A stretch of DNA of 64,000 bases from Carpediemonas membranifera (GCA_019828565.1 JAHDYR010000012.1:1364001-1428000); one strand, 5' to 3'; numbered from the stretch's first letter, positions 1-9,303 are shown. Program-made: numbers and translations. Notes: generated by a model from the sequence alone, not told the origin.

Positions 1-1
1 C

Positions 2-292
2 CCACTGCCCGGGAAACAAGGCGCTGAGAACGCGTCGGCTTTCGTCAAACATGTGCGGCGGGCATGCGACGTTGTGGCCGTTACTGACCGGGATGCAGTC
101 GACGGCATTGACGGTTGGGTCCACGCCCTGATGCTTGTGCTGACCCTCGAGCTCCAGGACTCCCGCATCCCCTCCCTGTCAAAGCTGGTCAACGACTGTC
201 CAGAGTCGTTGTACAAGGGCGAGGGTGTTGTTCCAGTGAAGGGGCCGGCCGGCAGACTGCTGCAGTCGACCCTAAGGACGATCGCCGGGTGA
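2..292 (+). CDS. Partial ORF open at the window edge, unrecognised
   Basis: The frame is open from base 2 to a TGA at 290-292 and so may be the 3' end of a longer gene. I recognise no family. The translated stretch is leucine- and valine-rich in the middle and has no obvious motif. It could be a retroelement gag remnant, because an integrase fragment lies 1 kb downstream, but nothing decides this. The 300 bases after it hold no gene that I can support. Confidence 0.25.
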   Translation, partial: PLPGKQGAENASAFVKHVRRACDVVAVTDRDAVDGIDGWVHALMLVLTLELQDSRIPSLSKLVNDCPESLYKGEGVVPVKGPAGRLLQSTLRTIAG

Positions 293-546
293 TGCAACGA
301 GGCACACACAATCCCCTCGACACGACGGTTGACTCTGCCAACTACTACTGTCGGAGGCAACGCTAGCTGGAGATTGACCACCGCGAGGGAGAGATAAAGA
401 AGATGCAGGGGCCCTTCATGAATTGTCTTGTCGGGTCGGGAAGTTGCAGATCCGCACCCTCACTTCTCTCTCTCGCTTTAATGTCTCCGCCCTGGAGGCC
501 CTCTTAGTATGGCTCTCCCTGCCATTGCCGCGGCGTTGATATGGGT

Positions 547-556
547 GCAGTTTATG
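547..556 (+). promoter_or_regulatory. GCAGTTTATG word upstream of the 2H phosphoesterase gene
   Basis: GCAGTTTATG lies about 50 bases before the chosen start at 604. Similar words lie upstream of three other + strand genes and in the sense strand of two LTRs. An initiator-like role is inference only. Confidence 0.25.
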
Positions 557-603
557 CTCACTCATTTCCCCTCAGGATTGAGATCTTTGGCAGTTCAATC
601 CAC

Positions 604-1284
604 ATGAGCAAAATGAGTGCACTTCTTTTCTTTTCCCTAGTTTCTGTTGTCCTGTGTGACTACAGGAACATTCACATCAAGCTCGACGCCGAGACTGAGG
701 CTTTTGTCGTCCAGGCCAACGATGTGTTCCACCGCATCTGCCCCTCTGACGACATCGATCTCAGGAACAAGGAGCAGCCCCATATCACTCTCTATCTTAC
801 CGACTTTGTGAATGGCACCGATGCCGAGCTCATTTCCGCCATCGAGTCCGCCATCAACCAGTTCGAGTCCTTCGACGTCGGACTCAACAACACCGTTGCC
901 GTGGGCCAGTACGGCATGTGGCAGACGACCATCCCCCGCCCCCTCCAGGACCTCAGCGACTTGATTGTGAACGCGACATTCCACCTAGTCAACCCGAACC
1001 AGGCCGTTCCGGAGTGGATCAAGAACCTCCCCGCGGACGAGCGCGAGAAGAAGCTCGCCATGTTCAAGAAATATGGCTCCCCGAACGTGTTCTCCTCCTT
1101 CCAGCCGCACGTCACACTCTGCTGGGACCAGTCCCACAACAACGTCGTCCGTATGTTGAGCTCGGTGCCTCTAGGCCACCCGACCTCACGCATCGCGACT
1201 GTGGCCATTGCTCACGTCGGGCCCCATGGCACCGCCCTGAGAGGCGAGGACATCGCCTCGTTCAGCCTTTCACAGTTCCCATAA
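604..1284 (+). CDS. Secreted 2H-phosphoesterase family protein
   Basis: A 226-residue protein. The N-terminus after the Met at 604 is a hydrophobic signal peptide (LLFFSLVSVVL) ending near a Cys-Asp, so the product probably enters the secretory pathway. Two H-x-T motifs define the 2H phosphoesterase fold: PHITLYL (His60, Thr62) and PHVTLCW (His169, Thr171). Family members cleave 2',3'-cyclic phosphates or related phosphodiester bonds; the substrate here is unknown. Two NxT glycosylation sites fit secretion. I chose the Met at 604 because the frame upstream of it would put about 21 residues before the signal peptide. A Met at 613 is an alternative. Confidence 0.75.
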   Translation: MSKMSALLFFSLVSVVLCDYRNIHIKLDAETEAFVVQANDVFHRICPSDDIDLRNKEQPHITLYLTDFVNGTDAELISAIESAINQFESFDVGLNNTVAVGQYGMWQTTIPRPLQDLSDLIVNATFHLVNPNQAVPEWIKNLPADEREKKLAMFKKYGSPNVFSSFQPHVTLCWDQSHNNVVRMLSSVPLGHPTSRIATVAIAHVGPHGTALRGEDIASFSLSQFP

Positions 1285-1308
1285 ATAGTTGCCAGTAGTT
1301 AGGTGCCG

Positions 1309-1624
1309 TCATTGCATACCCAGCGTGCTCTTCAGTGTTTCATCACGGGCGAAAAATCCAGTGATAAATTTTCGCATCAACGCAATCTCCAGGCTTGCCT
1401 TGGGTTGGTGCAGTTCAGCAATCTTGGTGTTGGCGAACTGAGTCGCATTGTCCGCCTGGATGGATAGCAGGTGGCCGAAGTGGGCTGCCCAATCTCTGAG
1501 GGCGTATGCATCGTCGGCAGTGGTGGATTTGGTCAGGTAGGGCTTGACCAACTTGGAGAAGGTGTCAACCGCCACTAGGATGTTCTTCAGACCGCTCGCT
1601 GAGGTGGGTAACGGACCCAATGTG
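1309..1624 (-). pseudogene. Ty3/gypsy-type integrase core fragment
   Basis: About 103 residues resembling the front half of a retroviral-type integrase catalytic core: LGPLPTS, then VAVDTFSKLV (first catalytic Asp) and QADNATQF (second catalytic Asp in a DNG/DNA-type motif). The frame is closed by a stop directly upstream, and the zinc-binding and C-terminal domains are absent. It lies in the 350-base gap between two host genes, so it is a relic insertion. It starts close to the eIF2-alpha leader and may have altered that promoter. Confidence 0.7.
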
Positions 1625-1705
1625 TCCAGCTAACCGGTGGCGAATGGTTTAAAGTCAATCCTTAATCTGCGGGTGTGTGAAAAAAAGTTGGCAACGGGCA
1701 CAGCA

Positions 1706-2608
1706 ATGTCTAACCGCGGAAAGAAGACTCTGAACGTTTCTGAACAGCGCTGCCGGTTCTATGAGGACGAATTCCCCAAAGTTGACGAGCTTTGCCTTGT
1801 CCGGTTCGATTCTGTCGACAACACCGGCTGCTACTATGTTTCGCTCCTTGAATACGACATGAAGCAAGGCATGATCCTCCAGAGTGAGATCTCTAGGAGG
1901 AGAGTTCGTTCTGTTAGCAAGATTGCCCGCGTCGGCCAGGTTCACGTTGCTTCTGTGCTCCGCGTCGATTCCCAGCACGGCTTCATCGATCTTTCCAAGA
2001 AGAACGTCGAGGAGAGCGAGGTGCACATGGCTGAGGAGCGATACGCCAACGCCAAGCTTGTCCACACTGTGATGGCCCAGCTTGCGGCCATTACCGAGAT
2101 CCCTCTGCTGGAGCTGAATGAACACATCACATGGCCTCTCTACCGCAAGTACAAGCACGGGTACAACGCCTTCATGCAGATCCTGGAGACCGGGCCCGAG
2201 ATTGTCGATGAGTGGAAGAAGGAAGGCGTCGAGGACCTTGACTTCGAGCTCCTCGAGAAGGTGTTCGATACTCTTTACGAGCATATCACTAGACGTCTCG
2301 CGCCGTCCCCCAAGAAGGTCAAGGCCGTGCTCAACGTCACTTGCTTCTGCCCCCGTGGCGTCGAGCTCATCCGTGACGCTCTCCGCGCCGCCGAGGCCGT
2401 TGACTGCGGCGACATCGCGCTCACAGTCAGACTCGACGTCGCGCCGGAGTATGTGATCGAGACCACCTCAAGCAACGTGCGGGAGGCCAAGCTCGCGATC
2501 ACGAAGGCCATCGAGGCTGCCAAGAGCGTCATCGTCTCTGGCAACGGTACTTGCATCGTCACGCACGAGCCTAATGTCCTCGATGAGGCAGCTGAGGAGA
2601 AGAAGTAA
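1706..2608 (+). CDS. EIF2S1: Translation initiation factor eIF2 subunit alpha
   Basis: A 300-residue protein matching eIF2-alpha along its length. The N-terminal S1/OB fold begins at CRFYEDEFP and includes the Y-VSLLEYD-x4-MIL block. The regulatory loop SEISRRR carries Ser63, equivalent to the Ser51 phosphorylated by stress kinases in animals and yeast. The helical domain and C-terminal alpha-beta domain follow, and the length is close to the usual 300-315. eIF2 delivers Met-tRNAi to the 40S subunit with GTP. The open frame extends to 1637, but the Met at 1706 gives a short basic extension before the conserved start and is preferred. The conserved phospho-loop suggests that eIF2-kinase signalling operates in this organism. 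Confidence 0.95.
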   Translation: MSNRGKKTLNVSEQRCRFYEDEFPKVDELCLVRFDSVDNTGCYYVSLLEYDMKQGMILQSEISRRRVRSVSKIARVGQVHVASVLRVDSQHGFIDLSKKNVEESEVHMAEERYANAKLVHTVMAQLAAITEIPLLELNEHITWPLYRKYKHGYNAFMQILETGPEIVDEWKKEGVEDLDFELLEKVFDTLYEHITRRLAPSPKKVKAVLNVTCFCPRGVELIRDALRAAEAVDCGDIALTVRLDVAPEYVIETTSSNVREAKLAITKAIEAAKSVIVSGNGTCIVTHEPNVLDEAAEEKK

Positions 2609-2776
2609 AGGACAGCGGAGTTTATAAGGGGGGGGGTGGTGATGCGGGTCGAGGCCCGGGTTGCAGCTGCCTCGGTTCAATATCGTAGGATGCCGCCTGG
2701 ATGCTGTCCCGCACTGTTGCCGTCGCCGTCTTGGCCGGCATGGGTGCAACTTTTTTCCTTTGCCAGAAGCAAGCGA

Positions 2777-4561
2777 ATGACTCCATTCTTGGACGCGTTC
2801 TATGATCCCATTGAAAACCTAGATGCTATATCATCATGTATTGAATCCGCAGACCTGTACGGCGACGGGGATCACCGCCTTCTGATCGCCAGCCGCAATA
2901 GGACGCTTCGGGTATACCGCGGCGCCAAGGTTGTTGCTGAACACGAAATTCTGGGAACCCCGTCCGGTGTAGTCTCATTCAGGCTCGAGGGCGTGGACAA
3001 GTCCCGCTCCTTGGCCATCGCCATCGCAGCGGGGACGGCCATCTTCGTATACAAGCCCGTCAAGGGCGCTCTGAAGCCCCACTCCAAGTTCTGTCTGCCC
3101 CCGTTCCAGCCCACCGAACAAGAGCAGGACATCTGGCGCCGTCTCGTCGGCGGGGGCCTGACGATGCTCGAGGGCTGTCAGGAGCTCGTCGACCTCCGCA
3201 ACTCGGGCTCCAGCATCTCGCCGCAGAGCGAGAGCATGCTTACTGCGCCCCAGCACGCAACCGACACCACGACTATGTTCGACGCCGTGCCCGACGGCCA
3301 AACCCTTGACAACAGTCGCCGCGGGATTGTCACAGCCCATCCCGACGGCATCGCCCGGTCCGTCCCAGTGATCACGGCCATCACGGTCCTCCCGGCCACC
3401 ATCAACGAACACGAGCCGCTCGGGCAGATCATCGTGGCGACAGAGGGTGGCGACGTTTACCTCCTCGGGCCATCCTGCCGAGAGACAGACATCCACTACA
3501 AGCTGAAGTCGGTGCCCATACGGCTCCACGTGACGGGGACGAGGGCCGTGGCGTTCCGTGTGACCGTGCCTTGCAGGGACCGGGCGATTTACTCTATTAC
3601 GGAGCAGGGCATCTCCGCCAATGTAATTAGAGCTGAGGCAGACATCGTAGACGTCGTGCGGATCAGGAACAAGATCTTCGTCGCCACCGCGGACAGCACG
3701 CTGTCGGTCTACAGTGCCCGGGGTCGGCAGGAGGCTCAGTACAAGACGGCCGCCCCAATCGTGGCCATAGAGCACTTCGACGCCGCATCGGTGGAGGGCT
3801 TCCTGCTCTGCCTCGCGTCAGGCGAGGTGCGCATGTTCAGAGGGGCCGAGCCTATCGCGACCATGCAGCTGGCCAACCCCGTCAAGGGGATTCGGATGGT
3901 GCCTTTTGCCCGGGAGAGCCACTGCTTGGTATCTGTGACAGATACGGGGGCCCTAGATATCAAGATCCTGCACAGATCTGCAGATCTCGGATCCATGGGG
4001 TCGATCGTGGAATCTGATCCGCAGGATGTGCCCCTCGGCATCATTGACGACACGACTGCACTCAGATCCGCCTACACGCGGGAAAAAGACCTCGAGGCTG
4101 CCAGCAAGATGTACTTTGGGTTCCAGACAGACCTGCTCCAGCTCAAGCTGGCGGCACTCAGCACGAGGGTGAAGGCCAGGAAGCAGACCGAGGACACCAT
4201 GGCGGGGATCAAGCCGCAGGTCGGGCTCCGGACGACTATTGAGGGATTTGGACCATCGTTCCTCGTTAGGGTCCACGTGTCTGCCCGGAAGCCGCTCAGG
4301 GGACTCAGCCTGTGCACCGTGTGCCACGGCCCGGACGGCATGGCCACCACCAGGCCTCCGCTGGCCATCAAGGACCCGCTCCTGCCGATCAGCGTGCTTT
4401 TGCCGGGCATTGACACAGTGCTCGAGGTCAGGGTCGCGGTGGGGTCCGGCGATGGTGTCGTCGGGATGCTGGTCTTCACTGTGTCAGATCGGGCGGGCAA
4501 GGTGCTTGGGCGATCGGAGTTATTGACACCGGAGATCGACGAGTTTGTCGCGCAGATGTAG
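2777..4561 (+). CDS. BBS1: BBSome subunit BBS1
   Basis: A 594-residue protein, almost exactly the human BBS1 length (593). It starts with the characteristic FLDAFYDPIENL...CIESADLYGDGDH block, continues through a beta-propeller (residues about 10-420) with the inserted helical region around EQEQDIW, and ends with the gamma-adaptin-ear-like domain (FQTDLLQLKLAAL, then GFGPSFLVRVHV). BBS1 is the cargo-recognition and ARL6-binding subunit of the BBSome, which moves membrane proteins in cilia and flagella. Its presence shows that the organism makes a flagellum or has kept flagellar trafficking. The frame is open 47 codons further upstream, but those residues are low-complexity; the Met at 2777 fits the family. 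Confidence 0.93.
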   Translation: MTPFLDAFYDPIENLDAISSCIESADLYGDGDHRLLIASRNRTLRVYRGAKVVAEHEILGTPSGVVSFRLEGVDKSRSLAIAIAAGTAIFVYKPVKGALKPHSKFCLPPFQPTEQEQDIWRRLVGGGLTMLEGCQELVDLRNSGSSISPQSESMLTAPQHATDTTTMFDAVPDGQTLDNSRRGIVTAHPDGIARSVPVITAITVLPATINEHEPLGQIIVATEGGDVYLLGPSCRETDIHYKLKSVPIRLHVTGTRAVAFRVTVPCRDRAIYSITEQGISANVIRAEADIVDVVRIRNKIFVATADSTLSVYSARGRQEAQYKTAAPIVAIEHFDAASVEGFLLCLASGEVRMFRGAEPIATMQLANPVKGIRMVPFARESHCLVSVTDTGALDIKILHRSADLGSMGSIVESDPQDVPLGIIDDTTALRSAYTREKDLEAASKMYFGFQTDLLQLKLAALSTRVKARKQTEDTMAGIKPQVGLRTTIEGFGPSFLVRVHVSARKPLRGLSLCTVCHGPDGMATTRPPLAIKDPLLPISVLLPGIDTVLEVRVAVGSGDGVVGMLVFTVSDRAGKVLGRSELLTPEIDEFVAQM

Positions 4562-4770
4562 CCTAGGGTTTACGCGATCTGAATCAGTGAATGGCACCTG
4601 AAGGTCGTGTGTCAGCTTCATGAAGGTTGATGCACAACTCGAAATTTCGCTAAATACCTTACAGTGCACACAACTGAAATCGATTAATGCCTGGCATGGA
4701 AGGCCATGCGGCATGGGAATCATCTTGTACATTATAGGCTGTAACTTGCAAGTGGCTCGACGAAAGGAGT

Positions 4771-4783
4771 GTGCAGCTTAAAG
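4771..4783 (+). promoter_or_regulatory. GTGCAGCTTAAAG word before the NASP-like gene
   Basis: A variant of the GCAGTTTA word found upstream of other genes, 17 bases before the ATG at 4800. Its meaning is uncertain. Confidence 0.15.
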
Positions 4784-4799
4784 ACAAGGTGCACGAAAG

Positions 4800-5750
4800 A
4801 TGGGACAGAAGTCGAAGAAGAAGGCTGCTACGCGCAAAGAGGACGAGAAGACGATTCTTCTCGATGTTTTGGGCTGCGAGACCGCGCTTTTCCGCGCGAA
4901 CTTCCCTGATGACGAAGACAAGCGTATCAAGCTCATTGACGAGCTTGACGCTGATCTAGCGAAGATTTTCAAAGACGAAGACACCGATATTGCTCCTGAA
5001 TATGCCAACACACTCTACAACATGGCCTACGCGCTCTTCACCGACGTTCAGGCCCGCATGGACTTCATGGGAGACATGTACGTCCGGGAGGCCGAGGAGA
5101 AGGCCGGCAAGCGCAAGGCGAGTGAGGACATGCCCAACGAGGAGGAGAAGGCGGAGATGGAGTCTGGTGTTGCCGAGGACATGAACACTGCGTGGATGTA
5201 CAGCGAGCTCGCCAGGAAGTCGTTTGAACTCCGTATGAACAACGCGAAGGAGAAGGGCGAGGACGCCAAGATGCACATGCGGGACCTTGCGATGGTCATG
5301 CTTCTCCAGGGTGAGATCAACGCCGAGAACGAGATGCTCGAGCTAGCTGAGACTGATGTCCGCGGTGCCATTGAGGGCCTTGCCCTCTCCACAGACGAGA
5401 AGAAGCCGATCCCGTGCCAGCTTGAGGCGGTTATCCAGATGGCGACACTTGTTCTCATGCGGAAGGAGAAGGAGCAGCAGCAGGAGGTGCTCGACTACAT
5501 CGCCAAGGCCAAGGCCATACTAGAGCTCCTCCAGAAGAACGATGCCCTTGTCAGCGCCCAGCTTGACGACTGGCGTGAGGCCATCCTCGGCCTCGAGCAG
5601 GACTGGGACGAGATCAAGAACATGACCGAGGAGGACAAGGCCACCATCGGCCAGGCCATCGAGGGCATGATACCCGAGGACGTCCGGGATAAGGAGCCCA
5701 GCGAGGACGAGGGTGAGGTCCACGAGGTCGTCGCGAGAGCCAGGAAGTAA
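4800..5750 (+). CDS. NASP/Sim3/Hif1-like histone chaperone (SHNi-TPR)
   Basis: A 316-residue, very acidic helical protein with a basic N-terminus (GQKSKKKAATRK). Blocks resembling the SHNi-TPR of NASP are visible: IAPEYANTLYNMAYAL; then, after an acidic insert (residues about 100-125), EDMNTAWMYSELARKSFE, like the NASP motif EDLQLAWEMLELAK; then LLQGEINAENEMLELAETDVRGAIE, like its LGEVS-E-Y-A--EF repeat. NASP-family proteins bind H3-H4 and supply histones in the nucleus. The family call rests on motif resemblance only. The protein is shorter than vertebrate NASP but close to yeast Hif1 and Sim3. Confidence 0.6.
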   Translation: MGQKSKKKAATRKEDEKTILLDVLGCETALFRANFPDDEDKRIKLIDELDADLAKIFKDEDTDIAPEYANTLYNMAYALFTDVQARMDFMGDMYVREAEEKAGKRKASEDMPNEEEKAEMESGVAEDMNTAWMYSELARKSFELRMNNAKEKGEDAKMHMRDLAMVMLLQGEINAENEMLELAETDVRGAIEGLALSTDEKKPIPCQLEAVIQMATLVLMRKEKEQQQEVLDYIAKAKAILELLQKNDALVSAQLDDWREAILGLEQDWDEIKNMTEEDKATIGQAIEGMIPEDVRDKEPSEDEGEVHEVVARARK

Positions 5751-5899
5751 AGTTCAACGATGGGCGCGAAGATTACCATACCTTGTCTACGAACCGCACT
5801 GCGGACACTCTGAAGGGCTCACGCCGCTCGTTTAATTCCGGCCGTCGTAATATTTTGGGCATGGTTATTTTCGTTACAACAACCTAAAGTCCAACACCA

Positions 5900-6700
5900 A
5901 TGCCGCTTTTCTGCAAGGGAAAGAACAAAACGGTGTTTAATCCCCGTGATGGAGCTGCGTTTAAGCTCCGCTGCGTCGATCACCGTCTCCTAACGATTAA
6001 CAAGGACGGCAATCTCAGCCTCCGCACCAAGAAGGGAAAGAAGAAGGCCGTCTGGCAAACATTCGTCACCGAATCTACCGGGCAGGATGGCTTCTACCGC
6101 CTCGTGCATCCCCCTACCAACAGCTACATCTTTGCCAAGAAGCACAAGATCTATGGCAAGATCATCAAGCCAGGCAAGGAACAGAAGTACGCACGCCGTG
6201 CTGACCACGTATTCAAGCTCAGCCCCATCGAGGGCGGCACGTGGGCGCTCCAGTCAGCTCGGAACTCGAACTTCCTTGGCGTGATCTCCAGCAAGCTGCG
6301 TCTCTCCGACATGGTCACCATGTGCGCCGAGTCCTGGGAAATCCTCCCCGCCGACGCCGCTGCTGTCGATCCCACCAAGGTTGACAAGCGTGGCAAGCCT
6401 GTGAAGCAGAAGGTCGATCCGCGCGCCGTCAAGGGCAACAAGAAGGGCAACAACAAGGGCCGCCACGCCAAGGCCCCTGCCATGCAGCAGCCCATGATGA
6501 TGCCCCAGGGTGGCATGATGATGCCTCAGCAGCAACAGATGCCCATGATGCAACAGCCGATGCAACCCATGATGATGCCTCAACAGCAGATGCCGATGAT
6601 GATGCCGATGATGATGCAGCAGCCCATGATGCAGCCCATGATGATGGGCCAGGCGCCGCTTTCGGCCCGTCGCGGCAAGGGCAAGGGTCGTCGCCGTTAA
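5900..6700 (+). CDS. Unrecognised basic protein with beta-trefoil-like N-terminus and Met/Gln-rich tail
   Basis: 266 residues. Residues 1-155 look like a compact beta-rich domain with repeating FKL-x-CVDHRLLTINKDGNLSL and TNSYIFAKKHK segments, reminiscent of fascin or other beta-trefoil proteins; this is shape resemblance, not homology that I can prove. Residues about 160-190 are lysine-rich. Residues about 194-250 are almost purely Met, Gln and Pro in irregular repeats (QQPMMMPQ, QMPMMQQP). The end is strongly basic (RRGKGKGRRR). The tail is prion-like low-complexity sequence and the basic patches could bind nucleic acid. No function is assigned. Base composition matches its neighbours. Confidence 0.7.
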   Translation: MPLFCKGKNKTVFNPRDGAAFKLRCVDHRLLTINKDGNLSLRTKKGKKKAVWQTFVTESTGQDGFYRLVHPPTNSYIFAKKHKIYGKIIKPGKEQKYARRADHVFKLSPIEGGTWALQSARNSNFLGVISSKLRLSDMVTMCAESWEILPADAAAVDPTKVDKRGKPVKQKVDPRAVKGNKKGNNKGRHAKAPAMQQPMMMPQGGMMMPQQQQMPMMQQPMQPMMMPQQQMPMMMPMMMQQPMMQPMMMGQAPLSARRGKGKGRRR

Positions 6701-6822
6701 TCTCTCTTCTGATAAACATGTATACATACGGGCGGTATCGTTTACATAGGTCGGGGTCACCTTATCGCAGTTATGTGTCGGCGAATCGAGAGTATCCATG
6801 GTCTGACACGCTTATCATGTCT

Positions 6823-6852
6823 GTGCTGCGCAGGATTAGAATTGTTGAGTCC
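6823..6852. repeat. 30-bp direct repeat, copy 1 (beside the Fanzor 3' end)
   Basis: Starts TGTGCTGCGCAGG and ends GTTGAGTC. It is identical to 9189-9218, with three more matching bases after one mismatch. The two copies bracket the Fanzor gene in direct orientation. They could be target duplications, element termini or copies of a host sequence. Confidence 0.85.
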
Positions 6853-6966
6853 AAAACACACAGTGATCCAAGCAGCATCAGGATCGCAGTGTGGTTCATC
6901 ATACTCTATCAATCGTGCGCTGCATATCACGCGCCGCTGCAGCGCGTGCTTGCTCAACTTAGCAAG
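6853..6966 (-). ncRNA. Candidate Fanzor guide-RNA (omega/fRNA) region
   Basis: The 114 bases directly after the Fanzor stop are where the guide RNA scaffold lies in TnpB and Fanzor loci. On this stretch 6928-6934 (CACGCGC) pairs perfectly with 6942-6948 (GCGCGTG) around a 7-base loop, 19 bases past the stop codon. Only position and one hairpin support the call. No transcript or target-adjacent motif can be inferred from one copy. Confidence 0.3.
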
Positions 6967-8820
6967 TTAATGATAGCGAGGAAGAGCACCTCTCTGGGAG
7001 TCGTAGTGGAAAGGAGATTGCTCTATCTGATCTGAAGTTGCATCGTAGATGCACCAAAAGATGTTCTCGCTGGCGCTCTTATCTCGGTGAGAGAGATTGA
7101 GAAGAATGTCTCTCTGCTCGGGATGCCGACGTAGCCGTTCAACGCGCCATGGAGCTCCCTCGCACGCGGGATTCTGGCAGAGCATGGTGCGGTGTGTGTG
7201 CACCACACGTCGGAAGTGTGATTTGCAGTATGGGCACACGATGGAAGTGCGGAATTCGGAGATTATGCCAGGAAGAGCTCGAGCAAAGTGGCGGTACGGA
7301 GCACAGGAGGGAGTGCCGGCGGAACCGAACAGTGCAGCCCCATACGCGACTTCGAGATGAATGGGCTCCGGGGGGCGCCCGCCGAGATCATCCAGGAGTT
7401 GACGTCCAGCCCGGGCGAAGTGCTTCAGGCGCAGACAGTGATTGGCAAAAGTAGCACGGCGGAAACACTTTCTCGTCCCCTCGTTGATGATCTGAACGAT
7501 ATTCTCATGGACAAACCTAATCGACTGTTTGAGAGCCTCTAGACTTGTCGTTTTGAACGATGCTGCGCTCATATTCACGCGGAAAGAGGGGGTGGCAGTG
7601 TAGCCACACTTAGCGAGTACGCCAGATACACTCTGCCCGTCTGGGCGGCGGATCGTGTAGCCGCCCAGCGACCGAGCACCAGGGTCGAAGCCCATGCGAG
7701 CTTGAATGTCCTGGGCAGGAGTAGCCTCGGCGTCATCCTGACCGAGCCGAGCCCGCTTGTTATTGCTACCCTTTTTGTACGTGGGCCGGTCAGCCACCCG
7801 ACCGCCACGGTATTTCTCGCGACCCACCCAAACCGTCACAGCAACAGAGACCCCGTCTGTCTTCACAGAGAGCACTCTGCGGAGCTTGGTGATGTCGCCG
7901 TGATCACGCTCGTATCTATCAACCTGCTCAGTGGTCTAGTTGCTCTTCGCTGACCAATCTTGATAGACACGGAGGCGCCTCTTCATCGCTGGGGTGAGCG
8001 ACATATGACCGTACTCGATGGTCATGAACCCAGGCCTGACCGGTGCCATCGGAATGAGCTTCGGCTCTGGCAGGGCCTGACTGAGCTCGAGGTTCACGGC
8101 ACGAGTGAGTGTGACCAGCTTGGTCACTGCAGCACTCATGCGCGTGACGCACGACAGCACGCCGACGAGGGCCTCGGCCACGGTACCAGTGCGACCCACC
8201 CGTTGCCCCTCGGGCGATGCATGCATTTGAGGATGATACCTGTCATGATCGGCGGCTATGGCGGCAACCTCAGTGTCGAGCTCGCCTAGGGTGTCGAGAC
8301 AATCCTGTCGAACACCCGGCTGATCATGGAGGAGCGGACGCACCCGTTCTAATCCAGCACGAAGACGGGTCAGGTACCCGGGTGACGCGCGCGAGAGCCA
8401 GACCCGGGTGGCTGTGGAGTACTCACCCAACCAGCTCTGAAATGGCGCTGCAATTCCAACGTAGGCTTCCCTGAAGTCCTCGACGAGTGGGGTTATGTCA
8501 GGGTCCCTCCACATCGCCAGGTCGCCAATCCACCTGCACCGATCCGCTGCCTTTGCCTTGGACTCTCTTCCCTTGGCAATGCTGACGATCTGCGCGAGGA
8601 CCTCCTGGTCGAACAGGTTGACCGTCCTCGGTGGGGTCAACGCGTGCGCAGATGCAGAGACGCACGCAAGCAGGCAAGTGAATGTGTACTTAGCCTGCGT
8701 GAAAGAACGCATGCTGGGTTCAAGATTTCCTCGCCGCGGCGCGTTGTTATCACCTCCGCCGTTAATCTCGCCAATGGCCTTGTTAACGGAAGCCTTCACC
8801 GTGCATATCTTGGAAGGCAT
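6967..8820 (-). CDS. Fanzor, eukaryotic TnpB-like RNA-guided nuclease, with one in-frame TAG
   Basis: A single 617-codon frame from the ATG at 8818-8820, broken only by a TAG at 7936-7938 (codon 295). The C-terminal half carries a split RuvC nuclease: GFDPGARSL with Asp379 (RuvC-I); SEFRTSIVCPYC with Glu522 at the Fanzor-type position beside the TS-x-C motif; a zinc ribbon of Cys529, Cys532, Cys548 and Cys553; and HRDKSASENI with Asp580 (RuvC-III, like the RD-x-x-A-x-NI of TnpB). VKTDGVSV before RuvC-I also fits. The N-terminal half (wedge/REC region) is helical and poorly conserved. Fanzors cut DNA under guidance of an RNA made from the 3' flank of their own element. No codon other than the TAG is disrupted, so the gene is either very recently inactivated, read through, or affected by a base error. 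No transposase gene accompanies it. Confidence 0.82.
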
Positions 8821-9188
8821 CGGAGTCTATTGAGCTGCCTGCATCGATCATTTCTTTTCAGGGTTCATCAGCTAGCAGCATCCCTCAAAACACAAGAAAC
8901 CAGCATCATACAGCACAAAGCGTCTTTACTACCAGCTACAACCGCTTTCCACCACTAGTGTCTCTCACAACAGACTAAGATGACGAAGACGACGACGACA
9001 TGAGCTTCAGACGCCGGCAATGGACGACAGATGAGCGCGTAAACAGACGAGCACAGACGCGAAAGAAGACAGCAGCGTTCGACACAGACGATGGACGACA
9101 GACAACGCATCTTTTCGTGCAGACCGACGACTGAAAGCACGAAAGCCCGATGGTACAGACGAGGGCTGAAGTGGGTGAGTGGAGGTAG
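8821..9188. other. Upstream flank of the Fanzor gene, no gene seen
   Basis: 368 bases between the Fanzor ATG and the second 30-bp repeat. The + strand is rich in GAC/ACG triplets (for example GACGAAGACGACG) but no coding frame is convincing. It may be the left end of the element that carried the Fanzor gene. Confidence 0.4.
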
Positions 9189-9218
9189 TGTGCTGCGCAG
9201 GATTAGAATTGTTGAGTC
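9189..9218. repeat. 30-bp direct repeat, copy 2 (beside the Fanzor 5' side)
   Basis: Identical to 6823-6852. It lies 85 bases before the UBE2H start, so it is inside or next to that gene's promoter. Confidence 0.85.
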
Positions 9219-9303
9219 TAAATACCATGTCATCATGTCCATACCGTAAGCTGCGAACACACTTTGCATGCTTAGAAAGAGCTCAAAGCCCTCCAGAACA
9301 CTA

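Noticed and set aside
637-984. Long open frames on the strand opposite host genes (2H phosphoesterase, eIF2-alpha, BBS1, STI1, SAM synthetase)
   Set aside because: They mirror GC-rich third codon positions of the real genes, carry no recognisable motifs and overlap conserved coding sequence completely.
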